Source of the DNA: JBOGZD01 sp050697155
GTDB lineage: Bacteria; Actinomycetota; Thermoleophilia; Solirubrobacterales; 70-9
Assembly (NCBI GenBank): GCA_050697155.1
Contig: JBOGZD010000057.1
Span: 1 to 19,050 of the forward strand
Direction of reading: 5' to 3'
DNA: 19,050 bases
The notes under the pieces were generated by a model. That model saw only the letters and a program-made list of their open reading frames with translations. It ran no database searches and was not told the DNA's origin. Positions 1 to 8,242 of this stretch are shown here, one piece after another. A program made the translations under genes and the position numbers. How positions within the stretch are numbered: position 1 is the first letter of the stretch; every line of letters starts with the position of its first letter.

Positions 1-121
1 TCCGCGAATATCAGTCTGACCGCGCGTCGCGAAAGGCGTCGGCGCCCGGATCGCCTGCTCGGTGATCGAATTGGAGAGGTGATGAGAGCATGCGGACCGC
101 GATGAGGGACGGCGTGCCATA
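1..121. other. Unresolved left edge; possible truncated reading frames
   Basis: No product can be assigned. On the minus strand an open frame starts at an ATG at 120-118, one base beyond the stop of the 122-1075 gene, and stays open to the window edge (about 40 codons, beginning MARRPSSRS). The tight spacing would suit a next operon gene. On the plus strand a frame is open from base 1 to a TGA at 103-105 and could be the tail of a gene entering from the left. Third-position GC is moderately high in both, so composition does not decide between them. Confidence 0.2.
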
Positions 122-1075
122 TCAGATGACCGGCACGCGGTGCCGGATCGCCGACGGCAGCCGGGCGACGATCTCGGTCGCGTCGATCGCGGCATGGACC
201 GGGAGCGTGAGCAGCGTCCGGGTCAGTCGTCTGGGGTGCGGTTCGCGCCAGTTGACGCGCACCGACAGGTACGGGACGAGGGCGATCAGCGACGGCAGCG
301 GCCGCCCGCGCCCGATCGCGAGGCCGAGCAGCGTCGCCGCGAGCGCCCCGTGGACGTTGTTCCAGAAGTGACGGCGATAGAGCGAGTCGTAGAGCTGCGG
401 GTGGCGGGCGATGACGGCGGCCATGTCGGGCCAGCGGGTCGCCTCGCGCAGCGCCGCGGCGAACGTGCGCGACATCACCGCATGCCACACCAGCGCCTCG
501 TCGACGAAGAGGGGCTCGGCTCCGGCCTCGATCGCCCGGTAGGCGAGGTCGGTGTCCTCGCCGCCGAACTCGAAGGTCTCGTCGAACCCGCCGAGCCGCT
601 CGAGCAGCGCACGCGGGTACGCCATGTTGCAAGTCTCGAACCAGCCGGTCGCAACATCGATCCGTTGCGTACGGGCGAAGCCGCCCATCAGGTGGAGCTC
701 GTCAGGGTCCGGCTCGGTGCGGCCCTGATGGAACACCGTGTCGCCGGCGCGAGCGGCAACGAGCGCGGCGAGCCAGCCCGGCGACGCCCGGCAGTCATCG
801 TCGATGAACGCAACGAGCGGCGCCTCGGCCGCGCGCCAGCCGAGGTTGCGCTTCGTGGTCGGGCCCGAGACTCGAGGCTGGGTCAGGTATCGCACCCGGA
901 GGCCGTCGGGTACGGGCGCGAGCGGCGGGGTGGCGTCCTCGTCGCGTACCACCACGACCTCGAACTTGCCTCGGCCGAGCGTCTGCCTGGCGAGCGACTC
1001 GAGCGCGAACGCGAGCCGCGTCTCCCTGCCGCGGGTGGGGACTACGACGCTGATCTCGGCGACCCCTGTGCCCAC
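122..1075 (-). CDS. Family 2 glycosyltransferase (GT-A fold)
   Basis: This is a 317-residue GT2 enzyme expected to move a sugar from a nucleotide donor to a lipid-linked or growing glycan on the inner face of the membrane. The N-terminal strand ISVVVPTRGRE opens the nucleotide-binding fold. The metal-binding acidic motif is IDDDC (D92-D94), and the catalytic-base region is GGEDTDLAYR (E173-D174), followed by a VWHAV segment. The C-terminal 80 residues are hydrophobic and basic and may touch the membrane. The start is a GTG at 1075, 9 bases after a TAAATT hexamer, with no Shine-Dalgarno sequence, so the mRNA is probably leaderless. It is divergent from, and clearly paralogous to, the next gene (shared AxxxLVAFxDDDC, NMxYPRxLLE and GGEDxDL blocks). 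Donor and acceptor sugars cannot be told from sequence. Confidence 0.9.
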   Translation of the reverse strand: MGTGVAEISVVVPTRGRETRLAFALESLARQTLGRGKFEVVVVRDEDATPPLAPVPDGLRVRYLTQPRVSGPTTKRNLGWRAAEAPLVAFIDDDCRASPGWLAALVAARAGDTVFHQGRTEPDPDELHLMGGFARTQRIDVATGWFETCNMAYPRALLERLGGFDETFEFGGEDTDLAYRAIEAGAEPLFVDEALVWHAVMSRTFAAALREATRWPDMAAVIARHPQLYDSLYRRHFWNNVHGALAATLLGLAIGRGRPLPSLIALVPYLSVRVNWREPHPRRLTRTLLTLPVHAAIDATEIVARLPSAIRHRVPVI

Positions 1076-1109
1076 AGCGCAGGCAATTTACTGGTAGGCA
1101 TTCCGCCCC
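1076..1109. promoter_or_regulatory. Divergent promoter between two glycosyltransferases
   Basis: The 34-base spacer is AT-richer than its flanks. On the minus strand TAAATT (1090-1085) fits the actinobacterial TANNNT -10 and lies 9 bases before the GTG at 1075. On the plus strand TAGGCA (1095-1100) lies 9 bases before the GTG at 1110, matching only the TA of the motif. Neither start has a GGAGG-like site. Both genes probably begin transcription at or next to their start codons, and the two promoters must compete for the same DNA. Confidence 0.5.
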
Positions 1110-2066
1110 GTGAGACCGACGATCGCCGTCGTCGCCGCAACCCACGACCGCGCCCGGCGCCTCGCGGGGCTGCTGGTCGCTCTGCGCGCCCAGGAGCGTC
1201 GGCCGGACGAGGTGATCATCGTCGACGACGGCTCCGCGGACGGGACCGTGGCCGTGCTGTCGGCCGAGCGCGAGCGGGGCGAGCTCCCTTTGCGGGTGAT
1301 CAGACGCGAGCGGGCCGCCGGGCCGGCGACCGCACGGGAGGCGGGGTGGCGTGCCGCGTCGGCCGACCTGGTCGCCTTCACCGACGACGACTGCGCTCCG
1401 CACCCACGCTGGCTCGCCGCGGCGGTCGCCACCGCCTCTGCAAACCCCGGGTGCTTCATTCAGGGGAGGGTCGAGCCAATCCCGGCCGAACGCGACTCGT
1501 GGGGCCCGTTCTCGCACACGATCTGGGTCCGCGATCTCGACCCCAACTTCCCGACCAGCAACATGGTCTACCCGCGCGAGCTCCTCGAGGCCGTCGGCGG
1601 CTTCGACGTCGAAACGTTCGGCCGCGAGCCGGGAGGCGAGGACTGCGACCTCGGCTGGCGGGCGATGGAGTCTGGGTCGCGACCGATCTTCGACCCCGAC
1701 GCCCTCGTCTACCACGCCGTCGACGATCTCGGCCCGCTTGGCAGGCTGCGGCTGGCGGGGCGCTGGACGACGCCGATGATCGCCTACGCGCGCTATCCCG
1801 AGCTGCGGCGTCGGGTCTTCATCCATCGCTTCTTCTGGAAGTACAGCCATTGGATCCTGTTCCGGGCGCTGGTCGGCCTGCTGCTCCCGACACGGCTCCA
1901 CCCCCTGCGCAACTGGCTCATGTACCCCTACCTGCGCAACGTCTGGGCGCGGGGACGGATCGAGGGCGGTGGCCCGGCGCTCGCTCCCTACTACGTCGCC
2001 TGCGACCTGGTTGAGGCCTGGGCCGTCGTCCGCGCCGCCGTCCGCACCCGAACGCCCATGTTCTGA
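1110..2066 (+). CDS. Family 2 glycosyltransferase (GT-A fold)
   Basis: A 318-residue GT2 enzyme, probably a cytoplasmic-face sugar transferase for the surface polysaccharide. The fold begins TIAVVAATHDRARRL, with DEVIIVDDGS (residues 33-42) as the uridine-binding region. The DxD-type motif is TDDDC (D92-D94), and GGEDCDLGWR (E177-D178) carries the likely base. The C-terminal third holds aromatic and basic stretches (HRFFWKYSHWILF, WLMYPYLRNVW), consistent with membrane association. The GTG at 1110 is the first start in the frame and is preceded by a C-rich stretch without a ribosome site. It resembles the divergent neighbour over its whole length, so the pair looks like an inverted duplication. 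It probably stands at the head of the plus-strand arm, 59 bases before the polymerase/ligase gene. Confidence 0.9.
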   Translation: MRPTIAVVAATHDRARRLAGLLVALRAQERRPDEVIIVDDGSADGTVAVLSAERERGELPLRVIRRERAAGPATAREAGWRAASADLVAFTDDDCAPHPRWLAAAVATASANPGCFIQGRVEPIPAERDSWGPFSHTIWVRDLDPNFPTSNMVYPRELLEAVGGFDVETFGREPGGEDCDLGWRAMESGSRPIFDPDALVYHAVDDLGPLGRLRLAGRWTTPMIAYARYPELRRRVFIHRFFWKYSHWILFRALVGLLLPTRLHPLRNWLMYPYLRNVWARGRIEGGGPALAPYYVACDLVEAWAVVRAAVRTRTPMF

Positions 2067-2110
2067 TCGACCGGTCAAGGCCGATCGGCGGGGCTGCCAG
2101 CGGTCGCCGT

Positions 2111-2116
2111 TACCCT
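2111..2116 (+). promoter_or_regulatory. Candidate -10 element for a leaderless TTG start
   Basis: TACCCT fits TANNNT and ends 9 bases before the TTG at 2126, the same spacing as at 1085-1090 and 14441-14446. No Shine-Dalgarno sequence precedes the TTG. I see no convincing -35 box. It lies in the 59-base gap after the preceding glycosyltransferase, so the downstream gene may have its own transcript as well as read-through. Confidence 0.45.
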
Positions 2117-2125
2117 GAGCCCACC

Positions 2126-3619
2126 TTGGCCTCGGCCCAGCCCAGGATTCCGATCGCGCTGCCGGAGCCGCTGCCAGCGGCGGGTGAGGGGGTGGCGCGG
2201 TTCGGGCTGCCGCTGCTGTCGGTCGCCCTGCTCGGGGCGCTCGGGATGGCGTTGTTCACCGATCAGCCGTTGATCGCGATCGCGATCCCGGCGGTGGCGC
2301 TCGGCGCGATCGCCTGCGTGCGCCGCCCGGTGGCGGCGATCCTGACCGTGTTCGTGCTCAGCGGCCTGATCAACACCGTCGCGGCGTTTACGCCGATCCC
2401 ACCGAACCCGCTCGTCGACTACGTGTTGCTCGGGCTCTGGGTCGGGGTGGCCGGCATCTACCTCTCCGGAGGGTCCCCGCGGGTCTTCTGGCTGTGGCCG
2501 GCGCTGCTGGCACCGCTGCTCTACCTCGTGGTGACGCTGTTCGGCGTCCTGCTCGTCGATCCGTTCTCGGACGGGTTCGACGCCTTCCGGGCCGCAGCCT
2601 GGTACATGGCCGCGATGGTGCTCGTCGCCGTCGCGCCACTCTCGCGCGAGATGCACCTGCAGATCGCTCGCGGGATCGCGGTCGTCGGCCTGATCATCGG
2701 CCTCTACCTCTTCTACCGCTGGCAGGTCGGCCCCTCCGGATCGGAGAACCTGGCGGCCGCTGCCGCCCAGCCGCAGCGCGCGCTCCAGCAGCGCTTCTTC
2801 GGCTCGTTCCTGAGCCCGTTCCAGCTCGCGCAGTGGACCGCGACCCTGATCCCGTTCCTGCTCGCGCTCGGGCTCGCGTGGCGGGGAAAGTGGCGGCTGA
2901 TCGCCTTCGCCGGGATCGCGCTGCTCGCCACTGCGCTGCTCGCCTCGGACGTGCGCACCGCGGTGATCTCCGTCGCGGCCGGGCTGATCGTCGTGCTGGC
3001 GATGTATCTCGCCGCGCCGGCATTCCCGGGCCGGCTTGCGATCGGGATGGCCACGCTGCTCGGGGTCGTGGTCTTCGCCGCCGCCGGCTACGCGCTCACC
3101 GTCGGCTCGTCCGACGTGCGTACCGAGCGCTACGCGCGCATCCTCAACCCGACCGAGGACGAGGCCTACACCGACCGGCTGCTGACCTGGGAGATCGCCC
3201 TCGACGAGATGGCCGAGGAGCCGTGGGGACACGGGCTCGGCACCGCCGGGGGCGCGGCCGAGAAGACCGAGGCGGGAATCGAGTTCGGCGCCGTGGCCTC
3301 CGAGCATCTCGACAGCTCCTACATCAAGGTTGGGCTCGAGCAGGGGTTCGCGGTGATGCTGCTGTTCGCGGCGGGGATGATCGGCCTCCTCGTGGGGATG
3401 GGAGCGCGCGCGCTGCGCATCCACGACCCTGAGCGAGCGGCGCTCGTGATCGGGGGCGCGGGCGCGCTCGCGGCGCTGATCCCGCTCTTCTACGCCGGGC
3501 TCTACAGCGAGGGCATGCCCGTGGTGGCGGCATGGCTCCTGGTCGGGTTGGGGGTAGCCCAGGCCACGCTGCGCCCGGCATCCGAACGCGGGCTCGCAGG
3601 GCGGCAGGTGGAGGCTTGA
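2126..3619 (+). CDS. O-antigen polymerase/ligase-like membrane protein
   Basis: A 497-residue polytopic membrane protein with about ten to twelve hydrophobic segments (for example 27-43, 48-64, 70-88, 98-112, 121-144, 180-196, 236-252, 257-273, 279-298, 306-325, 407-425 and 438-458). Between the segments ending near 325 and starting near 407 lies a long polar loop holding DRLLTWEIALDEM, WGHGLGTAGG and HLDSSYIKVGLEQG. This arrangement, with a large loop before the last helices, is that of the Wzy/WaaL superfamily (Wzy_C domain), which polymerise undecaprenyl-linked repeat units or ligate finished chains to an acceptor. Sequence alone does not separate polymerase from ligase. The start is a TTG, 9 bases after TACCCT. 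The last four bases overlap the next gene (TTGA). A second family member lies at 8243-10246, so the locus may use one as polymerase and one as ligase. Confidence 0.82.
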   Translation: MASAQPRIPIALPEPLPAAGEGVARFGLPLLSVALLGALGMALFTDQPLIAIAIPAVALGAIACVRRPVAAILTVFVLSGLINTVAAFTPIPPNPLVDYVLLGLWVGVAGIYLSGGSPRVFWLWPALLAPLLYLVVTLFGVLLVDPFSDGFDAFRAAAWYMAAMVLVAVAPLSREMHLQIARGIAVVGLIIGLYLFYRWQVGPSGSENLAAAAAQPQRALQQRFFGSFLSPFQLAQWTATLIPFLLALGLAWRGKWRLIAFAGIALLATALLASDVRTAVISVAAGLIVVLAMYLAAPAFPGRLAIGMATLLGVVVFAAAGYALTVGSSDVRTERYARILNPTEDEAYTDRLLTWEIALDEMAEEPWGHGLGTAGGAAEKTEAGIEFGAVASEHLDSSYIKVGLEQGFAVMLLFAAGMIGLLVGMGARALRIHDPERAALVIGGAGALAALIPLFYAGLYSEGMPVVAAWLLVGLGVAQATLRPASERGLAGRQVEA

Positions 3620-4779
3620 GCGCCCCCGGCTCCCACCGCGTCGTCGTCTGCTTCCACGAGCCGCACCTCGGCGGCGCCACCCGCTCGGTCGAGCGGATCG
3701 TGCCGCTGCTCGGTGAGATGGGCTGGGAGTTCAGCTTCTGGGTCCATCGTCCAAGCGACCTCTACGACGAGCTGGGCGGGCGCGGTTGGGACGTCGATGG
3801 TGAGCCTCGCTGCATCGAGTACAGCGTCCGCGCGTGGCGACTGCCGCCCGGCCCTCGCGAGCGCGTGGCGAAGGTTCCGGGCTACGTATCTCGATTCGAC
3901 CGATTCCTTCGCGAACGATCGCCCGATCTCGTCCACGCGAACTCGGTCCTCACCCTCGCGGAGGCGTTGATCGCGCGCCGGCGCGGACCCGCCGTCCTCC
4001 TCCACACTCACGAGATGCTGCCGCAGAACATGCGCGGTCGGCTGCTGCGGCGCACAGCCTGGCGCCATCTCGATCAGGTGGTGGCGGTGTCCAGGGCGAG
4101 TGCCGCGGCGCTGGCATATCACGGGCGGATGCCCCGGATCGTCTACGAGGCCGCACCGGTGCCCGACCAGCGTGTCGCGCTGCGCGAGCGCCCGCACCCG
4201 TTCACGGTCGGCACGGTCGCCGTCGTCTCGACGCGTAAGGGCAGCGACCTGTTCGTCGAGGCCGCGCGGCTGCTGTCGGAGCGGTCAGGTAACGGCGACT
4301 TTCGGTTCGAGATGGTCGGCGCGCCCAGCGACGCGATCGAGCGCGACTGGGCGCACTCGTTGCTGGATCGGGCGAAGGGGATCGGGATCACCCACATCCC
4401 GAGTGCGAACGTGTTCGAGCGCTTCACGGGCTGGGACGCGTTCGTGCTCCCGTCACGCGCCGACCCGTTCCCCATCGCCATGCTCGAAGCCATGGCCAGT
4501 GGCCTCCCGGTCGTCGGCGTACGCCGCGACGGGATCGCCGAGCAGGTGATCCCCGGCTCCGGAGTCCTGGTGGAGCCCGAGGATGCGCGCGCGCTCGCCG
4601 ACGCGATCGCCTGGCTCGCCGGGCAGAAGGCGACGATCCGCCAGCAGCTTGGAGAGACGGCTCGCGAGCGCGTCGCGGGCAGCTTCACGATCCGTCATCA
4701 GGCGGCGGCGATGGACGCCGCGTACCGGACAACCCTCGCCGCCCGCGCCGCGCCAGGCGTGTCCGCAGCGCCTCGCTGA
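3616..4779 (+). CDS. Family 4 glycosyltransferase (GT-B fold)
   Basis: A 387-residue retaining GT-B glycosyltransferase. The N-terminal domain starts HRVVVCFHEPHLGGATRSVE, with the Gly-rich acceptor-side loop typical of GT4 enzymes. The donor-binding domain holds STRKGSDLFVEAA and the EX7E-type motif DPFPIAMLE (D283 to E291), where Asp replaces the first Glu, a variant common in this family, followed by AMASGLPVVG. I chose the TTG at 3616, whose TTGA overlaps the upstream stop (3617-3619), because the residues added by the longer frame from 3532 are Gly/Arg/Pro-rich and lie inside the upstream gene; AGGTGG at 3606-3611 could serve as ribosome site. Translation is probably coupled to the membrane protein. 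The last 95 bases overlap the convergent glycosyltransferase at 4685-5695, yet the C-terminus looks normal for the family. Confidence 0.88.
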   Translation: MSAPGSHRVVVCFHEPHLGGATRSVERIVPLLGEMGWEFSFWVHRPSDLYDELGGRGWDVDGEPRCIEYSVRAWRLPPGPRERVAKVPGYVSRFDRFLRERSPDLVHANSVLTLAEALIARRRGPAVLLHTHEMLPQNMRGRLLRRTAWRHLDQVVAVSRASAAALAYHGRMPRIVYEAAPVPDQRVALRERPHPFTVGTVAVVSTRKGSDLFVEAARLLSERSGNGDFRFEMVGAPSDAIERDWAHSLLDRAKGIGITHIPSANVFERFTGWDAFVLPSRADPFPIAMLEAMASGLPVVGVRRDGIAEQVIPGSGVLVEPEDARALADAIAWLAGQKATIRQQLGETARERVAGSFTIRHQAAAMDAAYRTTLAARAAPGVSAAPR

Positions 4780-5695
4780 CGCGCCGCTCGACCAGCGGCA
4801 GGGAGGCCAACCGCGGGTCCGCCGGCGGGCGCGCGCGCGCCGCGAGCCGGCGACGCTCCTCGATCCGCCCGCGGAGGCCGTCGAGGTTGTGGTCGATCGC
4901 CGCCTGCCCCGCGTACACGGCCGCGTCAATGAGCGCTCCGCGCGCTCGAGCCAGCCGCGGGAGCGCCGCGCCATGTTTCCAGAGCAGATAGCCCCGCCCC
5001 CGCCCCATCAGCCGGTTCTTCGCCGGGGCGCCCGAGCCGAGCGTCCCCGAGTGCTCGTGCCAGGCAACCGCCCGCGGAGCGGCGGCGCAGCGCCCCCCCG
5101 ACAGGCGCACCCTGATCCCCAGCTCGACGTCCTCGAGGTAGGCGAACATCTCCTCGTCGAAGCCGCCGAGCTCGAGCAGTCGCGCCCGGCGAAACCCGGC
5201 CGCGCCGCCGCTCGGCGCCAGCGGCTCGGGAGCCGGCTCGCGCAGCGTGCGCTCGTATGGCTCCCCGTACCAGACGTCGTAGGCAACCAGCGACGAGTCG
5301 ATCTCGACCCCGAGCGACTCGATCGTGCCGTCCGGGCGACGCAGGCATCCCGCGACCATCACCGACCCGGCACGCTCTCCGGCGGCGATCAGCTCGGCGG
5401 CGAACGAGGGCTCTGCGACGGTGTCGTTGTTGAGCAGCACCACCCATTCCGCGGCACAGGCGGCGATGCCTCGATTGACTGCCGCGCCGAATCCGAGGTT
5501 CGAGTCGAGCGCGATCCGCCTCACCTCCTCGAACTCGCGGGCGATCATCTCCCCGGTGCCGTCACTGGAGGCGTTGTCGACGACCGTGACCGCAACCGGC
5601 GCCGTCTGCTCGCGCAGTGACTCGAGCGTCCGCCGCAGGCTCTCGCGCCGATTCCAGGTCGGGATCACGACATCGGCGGCCGCCTCGGATCCCAT
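4685..5695 (-). CDS. Family 2 glycosyltransferase, rhamnosyltransferase-like
   Basis: A 336-residue GT2 enzyme of the WbbL/rhamnosyltransferase-like group. It begins ADVVIPTWNRRESLRRTL, has the donor-site aspartates VVDNASSDGT (D40, D45), a metal motif LLNNDT (N89-N90-D91), and the later block GGFDEEMFAYLEDVELGIR with E188-D189, followed by AWHEHSGT. That order is diagnostic of the family. The last 60 residues are Arg/Ala-rich and end in a Pro/Asp tail. It is the last gene of the leftward operon: its ATG at 5695 follows the upstream stop (5700-5698) after two bases, and no ribosome site is visible, suggesting translational coupling. Its 3' end overlaps the plus-strand family-4 gene by 95 bases in antisense orientation. 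Confidence 0.88.
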   Translation of the reverse strand: MGSEAAADVVIPTWNRRESLRRTLESLREQTAPVAVTVVDNASSDGTGEMIAREFEEVRRIALDSNLGFGAAVNRGIAACAAEWVVLLNNDTVAEPSFAAELIAAGERAGSVMVAGCLRRPDGTIESLGVEIDSSLVAYDVWYGEPYERTLREPAPEPLAPSGGAAGFRRARLLELGGFDEEMFAYLEDVELGIRVRLSGGRCAAAPRAVAWHEHSGTLGSGAPAKNRLMGRGRGYLLWKHGAALPRLARARGALIDAAVYAGQAAIDHNLDGLRGRIEERRRLAARARPPADPRLASLPLVERRVSEALRTRLARRGRRGLSGTRRPSPPPDDGS

Positions 5696-5697
5696 CG

Positions 5698-6543
5698 TCA
5701 GGGGCCCACTTCGGGTTCCAGATAGCGGTCGGCCCCGCGACCGGCGCCGAGCAGAAGCCGCGGCTCGCGCAGGAACAGGCGGGCGTGGCCGCTGAGGTGC
5801 CGGCGGCGGCCGGCGGACCCGAGGACCGACGCTCTCCTGGCGTCGGTGGCCTTCGCGTAGACGTGCTTGAGCTCGATCTCGGGCACGTACGCGACCTCCC
5901 AGCCGATGCGGCGCAGCCGGCGGCAGAAGTCGACATCCTCGACGTAGAGGAAGAAGCGCTCGTCCCAGCCTCCGACCGCGTCGAACGCGCGGCGGCGAAT
6001 CACCATCGCCGCCCCGAGCACCCAGTCGACGACCGCCGCCCTGGTCGCCCGTGAGGGCTCGTGGTAACGCTCGAGGCTGCGCCGCACCGCGGGCAGCCTT
6101 CCGACCCGCGGCAGCGTGCCGAGCAGCGCCGCGGCGCTCGGGAACCGGCGTGCGGATTCTTGGGCCACGCCGTCGTCGCCGACCAGGCGGGGCGCCGCCA
6201 CCGCGATCCGTGGATGGGAGGCGAGCACCTCCTGCAGCGCCTGCACCGGAGCCGGGCCCGGGAGCTCGACGTCCGGGTTGACGAGCACGAGGTCATGGCC
6301 CGGGACGGCCGCCGCGCCGGCGTTGACGGCCGCCGCATAGCCCGCGTTGCGGCCCATCTCGACCAGGCGCAATCCATCGCGTTCCGCCGCCCGCGCCCGT
6401 ACGAGCTCGGGGCCGCCGTCGGTCGACGCGTTGTCGACGAAGACGATCTGCGCCTCGAGGCCCTCCGCGGTCTCGATCTGACCGTCGAGGAAGCACTCGA
6501 GGTCAGAACGCGACTGGTGCATGACGACGACGATCGCCGGCAC
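5698..6543 (-). CDS. Family 2 glycosyltransferase, rhamnosyltransferase-like
   Basis: A 281-residue GT2 enzyme. It opens PAIVVVMHQSRSDLECFLDG and contains IVFVDNASTDGG (residues 33-44), GRNAGYAAAVNAG, the metal-site block LVNPDVELPG (N89-P90-D91) and the catalytic region GGWDERFFLYVEDVDFCRR with E202-D203 and a later KHVYA (H227). These are the classic WbbL/RfbF-type rhamnosyltransferase blocks, although the actual sugar is not determined. The start is a GTG at 6543, 13 bases after the stop of the tyrosine-kinase gene; an internal ATG at residue 9 would remove the first beta strand and is unlikely. It is similar in plan to the next gene at 4685-5695, and the two may add neighbouring sugars of one repeat unit. 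Confidence 0.88.
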   Translation of the reverse strand: MPAIVVVMHQSRSDLECFLDGQIETAEGLEAQIVFVDNASTDGGPELVRARAAERDGLRLVEMGRNAGYAAAVNAGAAAVPGHDLVLVNPDVELPGPAPVQALQEVLASHPRIAVAAPRLVGDDGVAQESARRFPSAAALLGTLPRVGRLPAVRRSLERYHEPSRATRAAVVDWVLGAAMVIRRRAFDAVGGWDERFFLYVEDVDFCRRLRRIGWEVAYVPEIELKHVYAKATDARRASVLGSAGRRRHLSGHARLFLREPRLLLGAGRGADRYLEPEVGP

Positions 6544-6556
6544 GCTGACTCGTGCG

Positions 6557-8167
6557 TCAGTAGCCGTAGTAGTAGTCGTAGGAGTCGGGGCCGCTGCGGC
6601 GCAGACCGGTGAGCACCGCGCCAGTCGGTACGTCGGGCAGGTTGGCGAGCGCTGCGCGCGCGGCTCGCACCTGGTCGCGCGTGGTCCGTTGGGCGCGGAC
6701 GCAGAAGATCAACGCGTCGACGTGCTGCATCAACTCGAGCGGGTCGACCACTGAGAGCAGCGGGCTGGTGTCGAATACGACCAGGTCGTAGGTCTCGGCC
6801 ACCTTCCTCACGAACTCGGCGAACCGCTCGGAAACCAGCAGTTCGGCCGGGTTGACGACGTACTTGCCCGCGCCGATGCAGGTGAGCACCCCGACCGGGG
6901 GGCTGGCCGTCTGCGGGGCCGCCCCGTTGATCGCAGAAGGCTGTGAGAGCTCGACCGACTGGAGGATCGCCTGTGGCGCCGCCTCGCCGAGCAGGTAGTC
7001 GCTCAACCCCGGCTCCCGGTCGATTCCAAGCCGCAGGGCGAACGACGGCCGGCGCAGATCGCACTCGACCAGGAGGACGCGCTGGCCCGCGATCGCGGCG
7101 GCGCTCGCGAGTGCCATGCTCACGGTCGACTTGCCCTCCTCCGGGAGGGCACTCGTGACCGCGATCGAACGTGGCGGAGGGTCGGCGCGAAGCGCCTTCA
7201 GGTTCATCCTCAGGACGCGAAACGGCTCGAAGTCGGTCTCCGGCATCGGCGGGAGGCCGTTGCCCACGAGACCGGCGTATCCGAGCGCGGTGTTGCTCAC
7301 TCTCGTGAGCACGGGTACCCCGAGCTCGTCGTGGACCTCATGCGCCGTGTGCAGGCGGCGGTCGAGCGAGTCGCGGCCGAACGCCGCGAGGATCCCGAAC
7401 ACGAGGCCGACGATTCCGCCGAGGATCGCGTCGCGGCTCGGTTGAGGCGATGCCCGGTCGGCCGGCGCCTCGGCGCGCTCGACGATCTGCACCGGCTCGG
7501 CGATCTCGCGGAGGGTCTGCACCCGGGAGAGCGTCTGCTCGAGCACCGAGAGGCGGATCGAGGCGGTCGCCGCGCGCGCAGGGGCGTCGCTCTCGTCCTC
7601 GACCTCCTGGATCTCGCCGACCAGGGCCCGCTCCGCGCTCTCGAGCCGGCGCCTCTGGGTCTCGGTCTCGACCTGCGCCGCCGCCCGCGCGTACTCGTTC
7701 GCGAGCTCGGCGGCGAGCCTCGCTTCGGTGGCCTCGGTCTCGATGATGACGAGGCCGGTCTGCACCCCGACGCGGGCGCTCACCGAGCCCTTGAGCGCCG
7801 CGATCGAAAGATCGTCGTCGATTCGGCGGCGGACTCGCTTGGTGACCTCACCGCGCGTGATCAGGTCGGCGTTCTGCGCCGCCCGCTGTTGCGGCGCCAC
7901 CTCCGGCGCGCTGTCTCCGACCCCAAGCAGATTGAGGTCGGCGAGCACGTCGCGGAACGCTGCCTGCGCCTGTGCCTCGTACACGTCCTCTCGCGTCAAT
8001 GAGTAGCTGAGGGCGCCGGCGATGAATGCTCCCGTCACGAGCGCGATCAGCCACTTGTGGCGCCGGATCACCCGGACGTAGTCCGAGAGGCTCGCGTAGC
8101 GCGGCGCGTCCTCGGCCTGCGCCGGCTCGACCTCGGGTCTGCGCGCGTCTATCTGTCGCTCTTCCAT
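6557..8167 (-). CDS. Wzz-type chain-length protein fused to tyrosine autokinase (BY-kinase)
   Basis: From the ATG at 8167 this is 536 residues. A Wzz domain has membrane segments at about 39-57 and 247-264, enclosing an extracytoplasmic helical region (about 60-240). The cytoplasmic ATPase follows: Walker A SALPEEGKST (339-348, K346), Walker A' LLVECDLRRP (365-374, D370) and Walker B LVVFDTSPLL (462-471). The tail SYDYYYGY is the autophosphorylated Tyr cluster of this family. Such proteins set polysaccharide chain length and export through cycles of trans-autophosphorylation; here both modules are on one chain, as in proteobacterial Wzc rather than split as in firmicutes. The frame extends to an ATG at 8215, but that codon overlaps a TACAAT -10-like hexamer (8219-8214), so I prefer 8167; this is uncertain. 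It lies in the operon between the ligase-like gene and two glycosyltransferases. Confidence 0.93.
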   Translation of the reverse strand: MEERQIDARRPEVEPAQAEDAPRYASLSDYVRVIRRHKWLIALVTGAFIAGALSYSLTREDVYEAQAQAAFRDVLADLNLLGVGDSAPEVAPQQRAAQNADLITRGEVTKRVRRRIDDDLSIAALKGSVSARVGVQTGLVIIETEATEARLAAELANEYARAAAQVETETQRRRLESAERALVGEIQEVEDESDAPARAATASIRLSVLEQTLSRVQTLREIAEPVQIVERAEAPADRASPQPSRDAILGGIVGLVFGILAAFGRDSLDRRLHTAHEVHDELGVPVLTRVSNTALGYAGLVGNGLPPMPETDFEPFRVLRMNLKALRADPPPRSIAVTSALPEEGKSTVSMALASAAAIAGQRVLLVECDLRRPSFALRLGIDREPGLSDYLLGEAAPQAILQSVELSQPSAINGAAPQTASPPVGVLTCIGAGKYVVNPAELLVSERFAEFVRKVAETYDLVVFDTSPLLSVVDPLELMQHVDALIFCVRAQRTTRDQVRAARAALANLPDVPTGAVLTGLRRSGPDSYDYYYGY

Positions 8168-8213
8168 CACAGGCTCGCCGCCGCCGTCCCCCTGGACGCC
8201 GTGAGCGGCACGC

Positions 8214-8219
8214 ATTGTA
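8214..8219 (-). promoter_or_regulatory. Candidate internal -10 element
   Basis: On the minus strand TACAAT (5 of 6 to TATAAT) lies in the gap between the ligase-like gene and the Wzz/tyrosine-kinase gene. A start of transcription about 7 bases downstream would leave roughly 40 bases before the ATG at 8167 and would exclude the ATG at 8215. No -35 box is evident. Confidence 0.3.
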
Positions 8220-8242
8220 GGAGGCCCGGGCGTCGCGCTCGC

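Noticed and set aside
140..2014. Long plus-strand frame of 624 codons across the two divergent glycosyltransferases
   Set aside because: It is antisense to the first and out of frame with the second glycosyltransferase, is Arg-rich without domains, and the real frames show full GT2 motifs.
3532..3615. 28-residue N-terminal extension of the family-4 glycosyltransferase
   Set aside because: It overlaps the end of the membrane protein gene and encodes Gly/Arg/Pro-rich sequence unlike the family; the TTGA overlap at 3616-3619 is the more natural start.
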